From: Acinetobacter nosocomialis
Lineage (GTDB): Bacteria > Pseudomonadota > Gammaproteobacteria > Pseudomonadales > Moraxellaceae
Direction: 5' to 3'
Assembly (NCBI GenBank): GCA_025736915.1
Contig: CP107049.1
Location: 3,100,001-3,164,000, forward strand
Length of the DNA: 64,000 bases
Both the position numbers and the translations under genes were made by a program. The notes under the pieces were generated by a model that saw only the letters and a program-made list of their open reading frames with translations, had not been told where the DNA came from and ran no database searches. Positions 39,101 through 46,346 of the stretch are shown here, in pieces; position 1 is the first letter of the stretch, and every line of letters begins with the position of its first letter.

Positions 39101-40945
39101 ACAGCAGTATTACATTATGAATATGATGAGCTTGGAAATTTAATTAAAACAATTCGACCTGATGGACATACACTGAATCATCTTGTTTATGGTTCAGGGC
39201 ATATTTATGCAATTGGTTTAAATAACCAAGAAGTTGCTTCATTTCAGCGTGATGATTTGCATAGAGAAACAACAAGATTACTAGCAAATGGGCTTATTCA
39301 AACTAAACAATATAATGATGTGGGATTACTGAGTTCACAGCTAATTCAACCTGAGCAAGAAACTCAAGACTATTTACAATATCAAGTACATAGACACTAT
39401 CAATATGATCAAAACTATTTGCTTAGTCAAGTCGAAGATAGCCGTTTGGGTAAGCTCAATTATCAATATGACCCAATTGGGCGTTTAATTGCAGCTCAAA
39501 GTTTACATAAAACAGAAAGTTTTAATTTTGACCCAGCAGGTAACTTAATTGATTCTGACTCGGTATTAAGTCCAGCACAAATTAAAAATAACCTTATTAA
39601 AGGTTATAAAGGTAAACACTACCAATACGATGCACAAGGTAATGTGACAGAGATTATTCAAGCGGGCAAAAACCTTAAACTGACTTGGGATAATCAAAAC
39701 AGACTTATTCGAAGTGATAATAATGGTCTAGTTACAGAATATGGTTACGATGTCTTTGGTCGCCGACTCTACAAAAAAACAGCCAGAGCATTAACGTTAT
39801 TTGGTTGGGATGGAGATTTAATGATATGGGAATCATTTAAATCTGCACAGACTAGTTATACAAAGCACTATATTTATGAACCTAATAGCTTTGTTCCACT
39901 ATTACAAGCAGGTTATAAGGATTTCATTCAACTGATAGAAACTCCTGATTATCAGGAATATCAAACAAAACCATATTCTATTTATAAAGACCCAGTATGG
40001 AATAGTACTACTCGGAAAAAGCGTGCTGATGTAGAGCAGATTACATTCTACCACTGTGATCAGGTCGGAACACCACAAACCATGACCAATACTCGCGGTG
40101 AATGTGTATGGGAAATTCTCCAAGACACGTGGGGAACAGCATTAGAAATTAAAGCAGTAAATCAAGATAATCCATTTGAACAAAATAATTTACGCTTTCA
40201 AGGTCAATATTACGATCTGGAAACAGAACTGCACTATAACCGTTATCGTTATTATGAACCTCATAGTGCAAGATATGTGAGTAAAGATCCGATTGGGTTA
40301 TTTGGTGGTTTAAGTGCTTATATATATGTTAAAGATTCAAATAAATGGATAGATCCTTTAGGTTTAGTTAGTTATTCGGGTAAAGAAACGACTTGGACTA
40401 TGGGACCAATAATATATGGAAATTATAACTTAACTTCTCAATGCATTGATAAATATCAAGTCAATCTAGAAATAGATACTGTAGGAATGGGGGTGGGAGG
40501 TAAAAGTTTACTCCCTGCTGGTAGGAGTTCTGGCGGAATTACCTTCTTTGATAATAATTCTACGATAGTTCCTAGTAATTTAAGAGGTGCTTGGGGAGCA
40601 GCTACTATAGAAGCGTCAGCTACAGGAAAAGGATTATCTTGGGGAGGAAAGGCTTTAGGGGCTGCAACAACAGAGATTCAAAGTGATAGTGGAGATGCGA
40701 CGGTAAATGCAGCAGTAGGAACTTCATTAGGTAAAGTAGTAAGAGTGAAAGAAAAGTGGAATTATTGTGGAATATCGGAAAAACCACAATGTGGTCCAGG
40801 TGGATGCTTTGATAAAAAAAGGACTATTACTGCGCCAGGGTTTAATCCTGCATCAATTCGCAGACCTGTAGTTAAAGAGGTGCCTCCTGAGGCTTTGAAA
40901 CAACAACCCCCTATTAATTTACAGATAAATATGAATGGTTTATAG
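36182..40945 (+). CDS. Rhs-family T6SS effector with variable C-terminal domain
   Basis: A 1587-residue Rhs protein delivered with VgrG. Order: N-terminal region 1-330 with a moderately hydrophobic segment and no PAAR; DUF6531-like start at about 340-410 (ADFYLPKIGFSFIRQYNSQMDEF); YD/RHS repeats from about 520 to 1350 (for example YEYDTQGNLIKAIDQNGYTRTYEYN); then the core-end signature RFQGQYYDLETELHYNRYRYYEPHSARYVSKDPIGL at about 1338-1373 and DPLGL at about 1391-1395. The DPxGL pair marks where Rhs proteins self-cleave. The remaining 190 residues are a glycine-rich domain (GMGVGGKSLL, GAWGAATIEASATGKGLSWGGKALGAATTEI) with a Cys cluster and a Pro-rich end, matching no toxin family I know. 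A lipoprotein gene starts 10 bases later. Confidence 0.92.
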   Translation: MAKENTQQKEIKKQPAVELAVFNLNSVTDVADLQMVASQVQRYLQVCGNTSLEQIKSKANITAVANIFALTGSVLDLMLFATDKKTGDAAVQRGALLAANLIGLFSEPSNEAHARMALRPMFGLMAQCLYRENGKITETDIKRLGLHLNAMIAGDLENFLKETQAKLSTLLASATALGVTILQSMATPATNINVGITTAAGASAEKRDPKLKFTNWAVPLIDLLGKPSQANLTPKIQPNITSRLQQEATQAIAALGQALQQQANAGQKYTLAWLLQETLKAIQALENKGNASVPVNQTGEYERHTKGDTLEFVSLQADALNAPPCEGADSQSGKSISYSIGAERVQHADFYLPKIGFSFIRQYNSQMDEFDQSMVGARWMMPFSNMIQRTAQGYLFIDSKGRKHQLPASITFETYEVPYEGIIVQPLKNGDLVLNFGGNWSFQFHQFSVGQPYQLIQQFNEKTQEKIDLSYLIFEKVAYLQYVDFQLEHAKHQLKFAFNEQVKMIAVFLDDKAEPLARYEYDTQGNLIKAIDQNGYTRTYEYNHFHQLTRYTDRTGRGQNIRYESTEAKAKAVEEWADDGSFHTKLKWHPRLRQVAVYDAYDVPTYYYFDLNGFTYRTRLADGRESWYSRDGQKRITRQIDFEGRETQQEYNDQDQLVKIVQPNGGIIRFAYNEQGNLVEIKDPEGSIWKREYDENGNLSKEINPLGHITQYKYNNDNQLVEVIDAKGGVKKIQYNELGQMISYTDCSGKSSTWEYDEDGALTAQQTANNKVVQYFYSTKGRDKGQLQSIIYPDGLKEYFEHDEEGRLLKHIDTKGLVTEYKYNQVGLLEQRIDANRHSVTYQWDKQGRIQKLINQNQAEYLFGYNPYGYLIREQAFDGEEKHYSYNENGRLFQIRQPNILTEFDYYADGKIASKSFTHLHTGQKQTEQFDYNLNSQLSRASNEVSQIDFYRNALGQLVREHQHYKIPELKPLTAVLHYEYDELGNLIKTIRPDGHTLNHLVYGSGHIYAIGLNNQEVASFQRDDLHRETTRLLANGLIQTKQYNDVGLLSSQLIQPEQETQDYLQYQVHRHYQYDQNYLLSQVEDSRLGKLNYQYDPIGRLIAAQSLHKTESFNFDPAGNLIDSDSVLSPAQIKNNLIKGYKGKHYQYDAQGNVTEIIQAGKNLKLTWDNQNRLIRSDNNGLVTEYGYDVFGRRLYKKTARALTLFGWDGDLMIWESFKSAQTSYTKHYIYEPNSFVPLLQAGYKDFIQLIETPDYQEYQTKPYSIYKDPVWNSTTRKKRADVEQITFYHCDQVGTPQTMTNTRGECVWEILQDTWGTALEIKAVNQDNPFEQNNLRFQGQYYDLETELHYNRYRYYEPHSARYVSKDPIGLFGGLSAYIYVKDSNKWIDPLGLVSYSGKETTWTMGPIIYGNYNLTSQCIDKYQVNLEIDTVGMGVGGKSLLPAGRSSGGITFFDNNSTIVPSNLRGAWGAATIEASATGKGLSWGGKALGAATTEIQSDSGDATVNAAVGTSLGKVVRVKEKWNYCGISEKPQCGPGGCFDKKRTITAPGFNPASIRRPVVKEVPPEALKQQPPINLQINMNGL

Positions 40946-40955
40946 GAATACTATT

Positions 40956-41435
40956 ATGAGCTTTTTTAAATCCTTACATATATTCAGTTTAAGTTTACTT
41001 TTTTGTGCTTGTACTAATAGCGCTACTTATGAAAAAAGTAATGAATTTCAATTAGCAAAAGCTGGGAATGTTGATGCCCAATATAACGTTGCAATGAACT
41101 TTTTAAACGGAGAGGAAGGTTATCCAAAAGATTATAACCAAGCTAAAAGATGGTTTGAGATAGCTTCCAAACAAGGAGATGCATCAGCCCAAAATGCTTT
41201 AGGAATTATTTATTTAAGGGGGTTGGGGGGAGATAAAGATTTAAGCAAAGCAGAATATTACTATAGGCTAGCTGCAAATAAAAATCATGAAAATGCTCAG
41301 TTGCAATTAGCTCTTATTTTATTAAATAGTAAAAAAAGTGATAACTTGAAAGAGGCTAAAGAGTGGTTGGAAAAAGCTAGCCTTAATGGAAATATAGAAG
41401 CTAAGGATAAGCTTAGAGAAATAGAAAATAAATAA
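40956..41435 (+). CDS. Sel1-repeat lipoprotein 1, candidate immunity protein
   Basis: A 159-residue predicted lipoprotein, lipobox FCAC with Cys19, followed by about three Sel1 repeats (AQYNVAMNFLNGEEGYPKDYNQAKRWFEIASKQGD, AQNALGIIYLRG). It starts 10 bases after the Rhs stop with its own AGGAATA site; an earlier in-frame start overlapping rhs at 40935 is less likely because it would spoil the signal sequence. Tight coupling to rhs makes it the first candidate for the cognate immunity protein. Its predicted periplasmic site would imply a toxin acting in the envelope. Confidence 0.82.
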   Translation: MSFFKSLHIFSLSLLFCACTNSATYEKSNEFQLAKAGNVDAQYNVAMNFLNGEEGYPKDYNQAKRWFEIASKQGDASAQNALGIIYLRGLGGDKDLSKAEYYYRLAANKNHENAQLQLALILLNSKKSDNLKEAKEWLEKASLNGNIEAKDKLREIENK

Positions 41436-41501
41436 TATTTTAATAATCAACACTTGGTTATGAGAATAATTTATTTAAGTCGAAAAAATATTTCATTCCT
41501 G

Positions 41502-41545
41502 AACCTTTATAGAGATATTATTTCTTTATAAAGGTTTGAGTTTTC
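41502..41545 (+). terminator. Hairpin after Sel1 gene 1
   Basis: AACCTTTAT (41502-41510) pairs with ATAAAGGTT (41528-41536), followed by TGAGTTTTCTTT. Confidence 0.5.
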
Positions 41546-41578
41546 TTTGCCAATCCAGAATAGTATTAATCTGAAATT

Positions 41579-42304
41579 ATGAAGTTTTTTTTATTAATTT
41601 TTATATTTAGTACATTAACTTTGGTAGGATGTGATTCATCTAATATAAAAGTTAAAAGTTCTAATAGTGAGTTAAGCAAATATCAAAAAGATGCAGAAAA
41701 TGGTGACCCTGTTGCCCAATACAATATGGGCGTAATATATCAACAAGGTTTAAATAGTGAGAAAGTCGATTTAGACAAGGCTGTTTATTGGTTTGAGAAA
41801 GCTGCCGAACAGGGTGAAGAGGAAGCCAAAGCTAATTTGGGTATAATTTATTATACAGAGGGAACTAAATATACTAATATTCCTAAGGCTTTAGATACTT
41901 TTTCTGAGCTTTCAAAAAAAGATAATAGAGTAGCTCTTAATTTTTTAGGAAGAATGTATAAGGATGGAGTTGGTGTAAAACAGGATAATAATAAGGCTTT
42001 TAATCTTTTTAATAGAGCTGCTCTTTTGGGTGACTTAAGTGCACAGTTTAATTTAGGTAATATGTATTTTAATGGTGAAGGGACCCCTTTAGACTATGAA
42101 AAGGCTGCCTATTGGTATAACAAGGCTATTATAAATGGGAAAGATGGGGATGCCGCTAAAATACTTGCTGGAATGTACTATGAAGGAAGAGGTGTAGAAA
42201 AAAATATTAATAAATCAATTGAATTACTTCAGATTGCTGCTGATCAAGGAGATCAAGAGGCGGCCCAAAATATAGAAATTATAAAAAGAGAGTGTGGTTG
42301 TTAA
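41579..42304 (+). CDS. Sel1-repeat lipoprotein 2 (duplicate A)
   Basis: A 241-residue lipoprotein (LVGC, Cys18) with five or six Sel1 repeats (DPVAQYNMGVIYQQG, AKANLGIIY, AQFNLGNMYFNGEGTPLDYEKAAYWYNKA, LAGMYYEGRGVEKN) and a C-terminal CGC. Its first 90 residues are almost identical to the gene at 43080, while the middle differs, so the two arose by duplication followed by divergence or recombination. It has its own terminator. Role probably immunity or scaffold in the periplasm; the Sel1 fold binds protein partners. Confidence 0.8.
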   Translation: MKFFLLIFIFSTLTLVGCDSSNIKVKSSNSELSKYQKDAENGDPVAQYNMGVIYQQGLNSEKVDLDKAVYWFEKAAEQGEEEAKANLGIIYYTEGTKYTNIPKALDTFSELSKKDNRVALNFLGRMYKDGVGVKQDNNKAFNLFNRAALLGDLSAQFNLGNMYFNGEGTPLDYEKAAYWYNKAIINGKDGDAAKILAGMYYEGRGVEKNINKSIELLQIAADQGDQEAAQNIEIIKRECGC

Positions 42305-42319
42305 TAAAGAATATATTAA

Positions 42320-42369
42320 ACTGGTCTGGACTAAGATAAATAATATCTAAGCTCAGACCAGTATGTTTT
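42320..42369 (+). terminator. Terminator after Sel1 gene 2
   Basis: ACTGGTCT (42320-42327) with AGACCAGT (42355-42362), and inside it CTAAGATA (42331-42338) with TATCTAAG (42344-42351), followed by a T run. A degraded copy follows the duplicate gene at 43080. Confidence 0.7.
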
Positions 42370-42473
42370 TAATTATATATAATATTTTTTTGTAATTATT
42401 GGTTTAAGAAAACTGAATTTACTTTCAAAAATTAGTTTTTTAGTGAAAATTTTATTAATAATTTGAGTCTACT

Positions 42474-42953
42474 ATGATTAAATATTTAAATATCTTTATA
42501 TTCAGTTTATTAGTAGGATGTAATAGCCTTAATAGTTCAGAAAATTCTGAATTTGTAAATTTGAAGAGCGCAGCAGAAGAGGGAGATATTCGGGCTCAGT
42601 CACAAATGGGAGATGTGTATTTATTTGGTGAATATGATTTAAATGTTGATTATGAAAAGGCTTTTAATTGGTATAAAAAAGCCGCTGATCAAAATGATGC
42701 AAAATCACAATATAATTTAGCAATAATGTACCTTAATGGTTATGGAGTAAAAAAGGACTTATCAAAATCTGTAGAATATTATAGAAAATCTGCTTTACAA
42801 GGTGATGCTGATAGTCAACTTCAATTAGGAATTAGATACCTAAATGGTGAGGGAGTTGAAAGAAATATAGGAACTGCAAAAGAATGGTTTCAGAAAGCAA
42901 AATTATCTGGGAATCAAGAAGCTGATATTTATTTAGAAAAAATGAATAATTAA
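42474..42953 (+). CDS. Sel1-repeat lipoprotein 3
   Basis: A 159-residue predicted lipoprotein (LLVGC, Cys16) with three clear Sel1 repeats (AQSQMGDVYLFGEYDLNVDYEKAFNWYKKAADQND, SQYNLAIMYLNGYGVKKDLSKSVEYYRKSALQGD, SQLQLGIRYLNGEGVERNIGTAKEWFQKAKLSGN). Same length class as the gene at 40956 but different sequence. It is flanked by terminators on both sides, so it is probably its own transcription unit within the array. Confidence 0.8.
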   Translation: MIKYLNIFIFSLLVGCNSLNSSENSEFVNLKSAAEEGDIRAQSQMGDVYLFGEYDLNVDYEKAFNWYKKAADQNDAKSQYNLAIMYLNGYGVKKDLSKSVEYYRKSALQGDADSQLQLGIRYLNGEGVERNIGTAKEWFQKAKLSGNQEADIYLEKMNN

Positions 42954-43017
42954 TAGGTTGGTTGAAATTAATATATTAAAACTTGTATAAAATATATTTA
43001 TACTAAATATGAAATGG

Positions 43018-43052
43018 AAATACGATAATCCATGGCGGATTATCGTATTTAT
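43018..43052 (+). terminator. Terminator after Sel1 gene 3
   Basis: AAATACGATAATCC (43018-43031), loop ATGGC, GGATTATCGTATTT (43037-43050): a perfect 14-base stem. Confidence 0.8.
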
Positions 43053-43079
43053 TAATTGGGTGAGTTGTTAGTTTGAAAT

Positions 43080-43805
43080 ATGAAATTTTTCTTATTAATA
43101 TTTATATTTAGTACATTAACTTTGGTAGGATGTGATTCATCTAATATAAGAGTTAAAAGTTCTAATAGTGAGTTAAGCAAATATCAAAAAGATGCAGAAA
43201 ATAGTGACCCTGTTGCCCAATACAATATGGGCGTAGTATATCAACAAGGTTTAAATGGTGAGAAAGTCGATTTGGATAAGGCTGTTTGTTGGTTTGAAAA
43301 AGCTGCTAAGCAGGGTGAAGAAGAAGCTAAATATAATTTGGGTGTAATTTATATTAGTGATAATTCAAAATATAGAAATGTTAAAAAAGCAATGGAAATT
43401 TTTTTAGAAGGTATGGATAAAAATGACGCAGAATCAATTAATCAATTAGGAATTATATATAAAGATGGTATTGATACTTCTGTAGATTATACAAAAGCGT
43501 TATCTTTATTTAAACAAGCAGCGAATTTAGGATCGAATAGTGCACAGTTTAATCTAGGGGTAATGTATTTTAAAGGACAAGGTGTTAAACAAGATTTTAC
43601 TGAAGCTAGAAAATGGTTTGAAAGAGCATATCAAACAGGTGAAAATATTGACGCAGCTTATACCGTTGCTGGAATGTATTATGAAGGGAGAGGAGGAAGT
43701 AAAGATATTGAAAAAGCACTAAATTTATATCAGTTCGCAGCTGATCATGGAGATCAAGAAGCTGCTAAAAATATAGAAATTATAAAAAAAGAATGTGGGT
43801 GCTGA
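43080..43805 (+). CDS. Sel1-repeat lipoprotein 4 (duplicate B)
   Basis: A 241-residue lipoprotein (LVGC, Cys18) with the same length, N-terminal 90 residues and C-terminal CGC as the gene at 41579, but a diverged centre (KAMEIFLEGMDKNDAESINQLGIIYKDGIDTSVDY). Five to six Sel1 repeats. The centre probably determines the partner, so this may be immunity to a different Rhs C-terminus kept after toxin exchange. It converges with the minus-strand Sel1 gene. Confidence 0.8.
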   Translation: MKFFLLIFIFSTLTLVGCDSSNIRVKSSNSELSKYQKDAENSDPVAQYNMGVVYQQGLNGEKVDLDKAVCWFEKAAKQGEEEAKYNLGVIYISDNSKYRNVKKAMEIFLEGMDKNDAESINQLGIIYKDGIDTSVDYTKALSLFKQAANLGSNSAQFNLGVMYFKGQGVKQDFTEARKWFERAYQTGENIDAAYTVAGMYYEGRGGSKDIEKALNLYQFAADHGDQEAAKNIEIIKKECGC

Positions 43806-43970
43806 AAAAAATTTATTAAATTGAACTGGGTTTAGATGAATAATATCTAAGCTCAGAATTAAATATAATTAATAATTTGAATTTAAACTAATATTTTTAA
43901 ATCCATATTAAATAACTGCTTAGATAGATGAAAATCCTACTTCTGAGTTAATTTTATGTTTAGATAGATA

Positions 43971-44837
43971 TTAATTTAACTTAGATAATTCTTGAAGTGC
44001 ATACGAACTCCCTTCTTTAGCAGACTTTTCAAACCAAGTACGGGCTAAGGATAAGTTCTTATCTACTCCTAGCCCGTCTTTATATATTTTCCCGAGATGG
44101 TATTGTGCATTGCTTTCGCCTTGATTTGCAGCTGCCAAAAACCATTTTCGTGCTTGAGGATAATCTTGTTTTATACCATCTCCGAGTAAGTACATAAGCC
44201 CTAAATTATATTGGGCATCAATATCTCCTTGGACGGCAGCTTTTAAATACCATTGAGAAGCTTCTAACTTGTTCTGAGTTACTCCTCTACCATGTAAAAA
44301 CATAGTGGCAAGATTTGTTTGAGCATCTGAATCACCTGCATTTGCAGCATCTAAGTAGTATTTAATAGCCTTTTGATAATCCTGCTTAATACCTAAGCCT
44401 TTACTGTAGAAATTTCCAAGTTCATTTAAGGATGCAATGTCACCTTGTGCTGCGGCTTTCTCATACCAATATTTTGCTTTGACATAATCTGGCTTAATAT
44501 ACTCATTTCCCTTGTATAATAAACCTAAATTATATTGAGCATTAACATAACCTTTATTTGCAGATTGAGTGTACCATTCAATAGCTTTTAGAATATCGGC
44601 TTGAATGTCTTTATATCCTTCCGTATACATTACACCTAAATTGTACTGTGCTTCAGGATCTCCCTTTTCAGCTTTTGATCGGATATCAGTTAAATCAATA
44701 TTGTTTTTTATATTGGTATTAGTCTGACTATATTGCTGTTGTTTAGTATTGTCATTTGTTTGTTTTATAGATTTTGCCCATCCTGAATTCAGGATGCCTA
44801 TGAGACAAATAGTTAGAAAAATTCTTTTTGGTAACAT
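43971..44837 (-). CDS. Sel1-repeat periplasmic protein 5
   Basis: A 288-residue secreted protein. The signal peptide MLPKRIFLTICLIGILNSGWA has a signal peptidase I site and no lipobox Cys, unlike its four neighbours. About six regular Sel1 repeats follow (AQYNLGVMYTEGYKD, AQYNLGLLYKG, SLNELGNFYSKGLGIKQDYQKAIKYYLDAANAGD, AQTNLATMFLHGRGV, AQYNLGLMYLLGDGIKQDYPQARKWF, AQYHLGKIYKDGLGV). It lies 54 bases downstream of the gene at 44892-45362 on the same strand. Its repeats are closer to the consensus than those of the lipoproteins. Function unknown. Confidence 0.82.
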   Translation of the reverse strand: MLPKRIFLTICLIGILNSGWAKSIKQTNDNTKQQQYSQTNTNIKNNIDLTDIRSKAEKGDPEAQYNLGVMYTEGYKDIQADILKAIEWYTQSANKGYVNAQYNLGLLYKGNEYIKPDYVKAKYWYEKAAAQGDIASLNELGNFYSKGLGIKQDYQKAIKYYLDAANAGDSDAQTNLATMFLHGRGVTQNKLEASQWYLKAAVQGDIDAQYNLGLMYLLGDGIKQDYPQARKWFLAAANQGESNAQYHLGKIYKDGLGVDKNLSLARTWFEKSAKEGSSYALQELSKLN

Positions 44838-44891
44838 CTTTTATCCTCTATAGATATTTATTTGGGCTCTTATTTTGAGGTTAATTCCTAT

Positions 44892-45362
44892 CTATTCAGA
44901 CTGGGCCAAGTCACGTTCTCGACATGATAATTCATAATAATTACCTTTTGGCAGAGAACGAATTTTAAAGCCATAGTAATCACTTGTTGACTCTATAGGG
45001 CCGACACTACATTGATTTGTTTTTGCAAATTTTTCAATCAATTTCAAATTAGAAGTTTGCTTAAATACAGCTCCCCAACCTTCACTCACACAACAGCCCA
45101 CATATTCAGACATATATTCATCCGAAATGAGTACAACGTTTTGTCCCATAAATTCATAAGGCTTTTTCAGTTTGTATATATCGTTATAGTCTGCTCGCGA
45201 AATATTAGGTTTCTTGGCTAAAAAGCCTTTTTGTTTGAGTATTTGAAACTTTAAAAAATCCTGAGGCCCAGTACCCATTCCTCTATAAACCGAATTATTA
45301 TCTTCTGCAAAGCTATACGAGCTAAACATACTGACTAAACTTAAAAATAATATTTTTCTCAT
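44892..45362 (-). CDS. Hypothetical secreted protein
   Basis: A 156-residue protein with signal peptide MRKILFLSLVSMFSSYSFA and a mature part rich in polar residues, including CCVSEGWGAVFKQ, NQCSVGP and a C-terminal LSCRERD; the four cysteines could form disulfides. The ATG at 45362 was preferred to a TTG four codons upstream. No family was recognised. It is probably in one transcript with the Sel1 gene downstream of it and belongs to the same accessory block. Confidence 0.6.
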   Translation of the reverse strand: MRKILFLSLVSMFSSYSFAEDNNSVYRGMGTGPQDFLKFQILKQKGFLAKKPNISRADYNDIYKLKKPYEFMGQNVVLISDEYMSEYVGCCVSEGWGAVFKQTSNLKLIEKFAKTNQCSVGPIESTSDYYGFKIRSLPKGNYYELSCRERDLAQSE

Positions 45363-45600
45363 TTTAAATTTCAAAAGTTATATGAGGCCGCAATTCTTTC
45401 ATATCTTATGAGTAGCGTAAAGTAAATGACTGATTTTTATAGTCTACGCATAAAATATAGTGTCGATAAAAGTTTGTTATTAAATTAAGTTTTCTTTGAA
45501 TTAGATGAGATAAGAGGGGGAGGAAAGCAACCTAAATGATAACTTTCCTTTGTTTGAAAATTATGAGAAAAGCTTTAAAACTAAGCTTAATGAAATAGAG

Positions 45601-45960
45601 TTATTTCTTTACTTTAAAACGGTATTTACATTTTAGGCAGCGGTAGTCCTGAAATATATTTTTGTCGATCATTACACCTGCTTTTTTACCAAAAATATTG
45701 CCAACTACACCGCCAGTAATACCTGCACTGATTGCACCGACAAATGTGCCTACAGTACCGCCAACAATTACACCTAATGGTCCAGCTACAGTACCAATCG
45801 CTGCTCCTATAGAAGCACCTGTTGCAGCACCGCCTACGGTACCCGCTGTTGTTCCCGCAGCTGTTAATAAAACACCGCCAGTGGTTTTAAGTAGTTTGTC
45901 GTGATCACGTGTTTCAATTTCTGTAGAACCACACTTTGGGCATTGCAGCGTTTTTTCCAT
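45601..45960 (-). CDS. Glycine-zipper membrane protein within a split zinc ribbon
   Basis: A 119-residue protein. N-terminal CPKCGS (Cys7, Cys10) and C-terminal CLKCKYRFKVKK each give half of a zinc-ribbon, and between them lies a glycine-zipper segment of about 65 residues (GGAATGASIGAAIGTVAGPLGVIVGGTVGT) able to form a membrane hairpin. Both ribbon halves would then meet on one side of the membrane. The start at 45960 was chosen because AGGA precedes it; upstream in-frame codons encode no plausible domain. Function unknown. Confidence 0.7.
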   Translation of the reverse strand: MEKTLQCPKCGSTEIETRDHDKLLKTTGGVLLTAAGTTAGTVGGAATGASIGAAIGTVAGPLGVIVGGTVGTFVGAISAGITGGVVGNIFGKKAGVMIDKNIFQDYRCLKCKYRFKVKK

Positions 45961-46301
45961 AAAATTTTTCCTGTCTTTCATCATTAAGTGACGCAGTGAA
46001 TGGAGCAAAATCAGTAAAGTGGGTAAAGAACACGACTTATGGCGAAGCGTCTTTTTCCTAATTGGTGATCGCAACGATATACCTGGTCAGCCACGATTTT
46101 AGCTGAACATTGGCACAAATATTTATAGATCATGTAAACACTTGTACTTTAATAATCATCTCTTAAAAAGATCTTAAGCACCATTTTTAAATGAATAACC
46201 TGTACCTAGAAGTGACTAAGTGATGTGTGAATGATCAGAAACAAGATAAATATTTGGCTTGATCAGATTTGCAGTAAGAGCAAGCTTGTTTATAAGTTCC
46301 T

Positions 46302-46340
46302 AAAAAAAGAAAGGCTTATTCTGTTTGAATAAGCCTTTCT
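46302..46340 (-). terminator. Terminator of the AroP-like gene
   Basis: GAAAGGCTTATTC (46309-46321) pairs with GAATAAGCCTTTC (46327-46339), a perfect 13-base stem. On the minus strand it is followed by seven T. Confidence 0.9.
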
Positions 46341-46346
46341 AGACAT

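Noticed and set aside
41579..43805. The repeated Sel1 genes considered as a transposon or CRISPR-like repeat
   Set aside because: The repeats are coding Sel1 motifs and a gene duplication; no transposase, terminal inverted repeats or regularly spaced short repeats are present.
45662..45904. An 80-codon plus-strand frame rich in Ala, Pro, Thr and Val
   Set aside because: It is the mirror of the glycine-zipper segment in the minus-strand gene; the repetitive composition follows from Gly/Ala/Thr codons read backwards.
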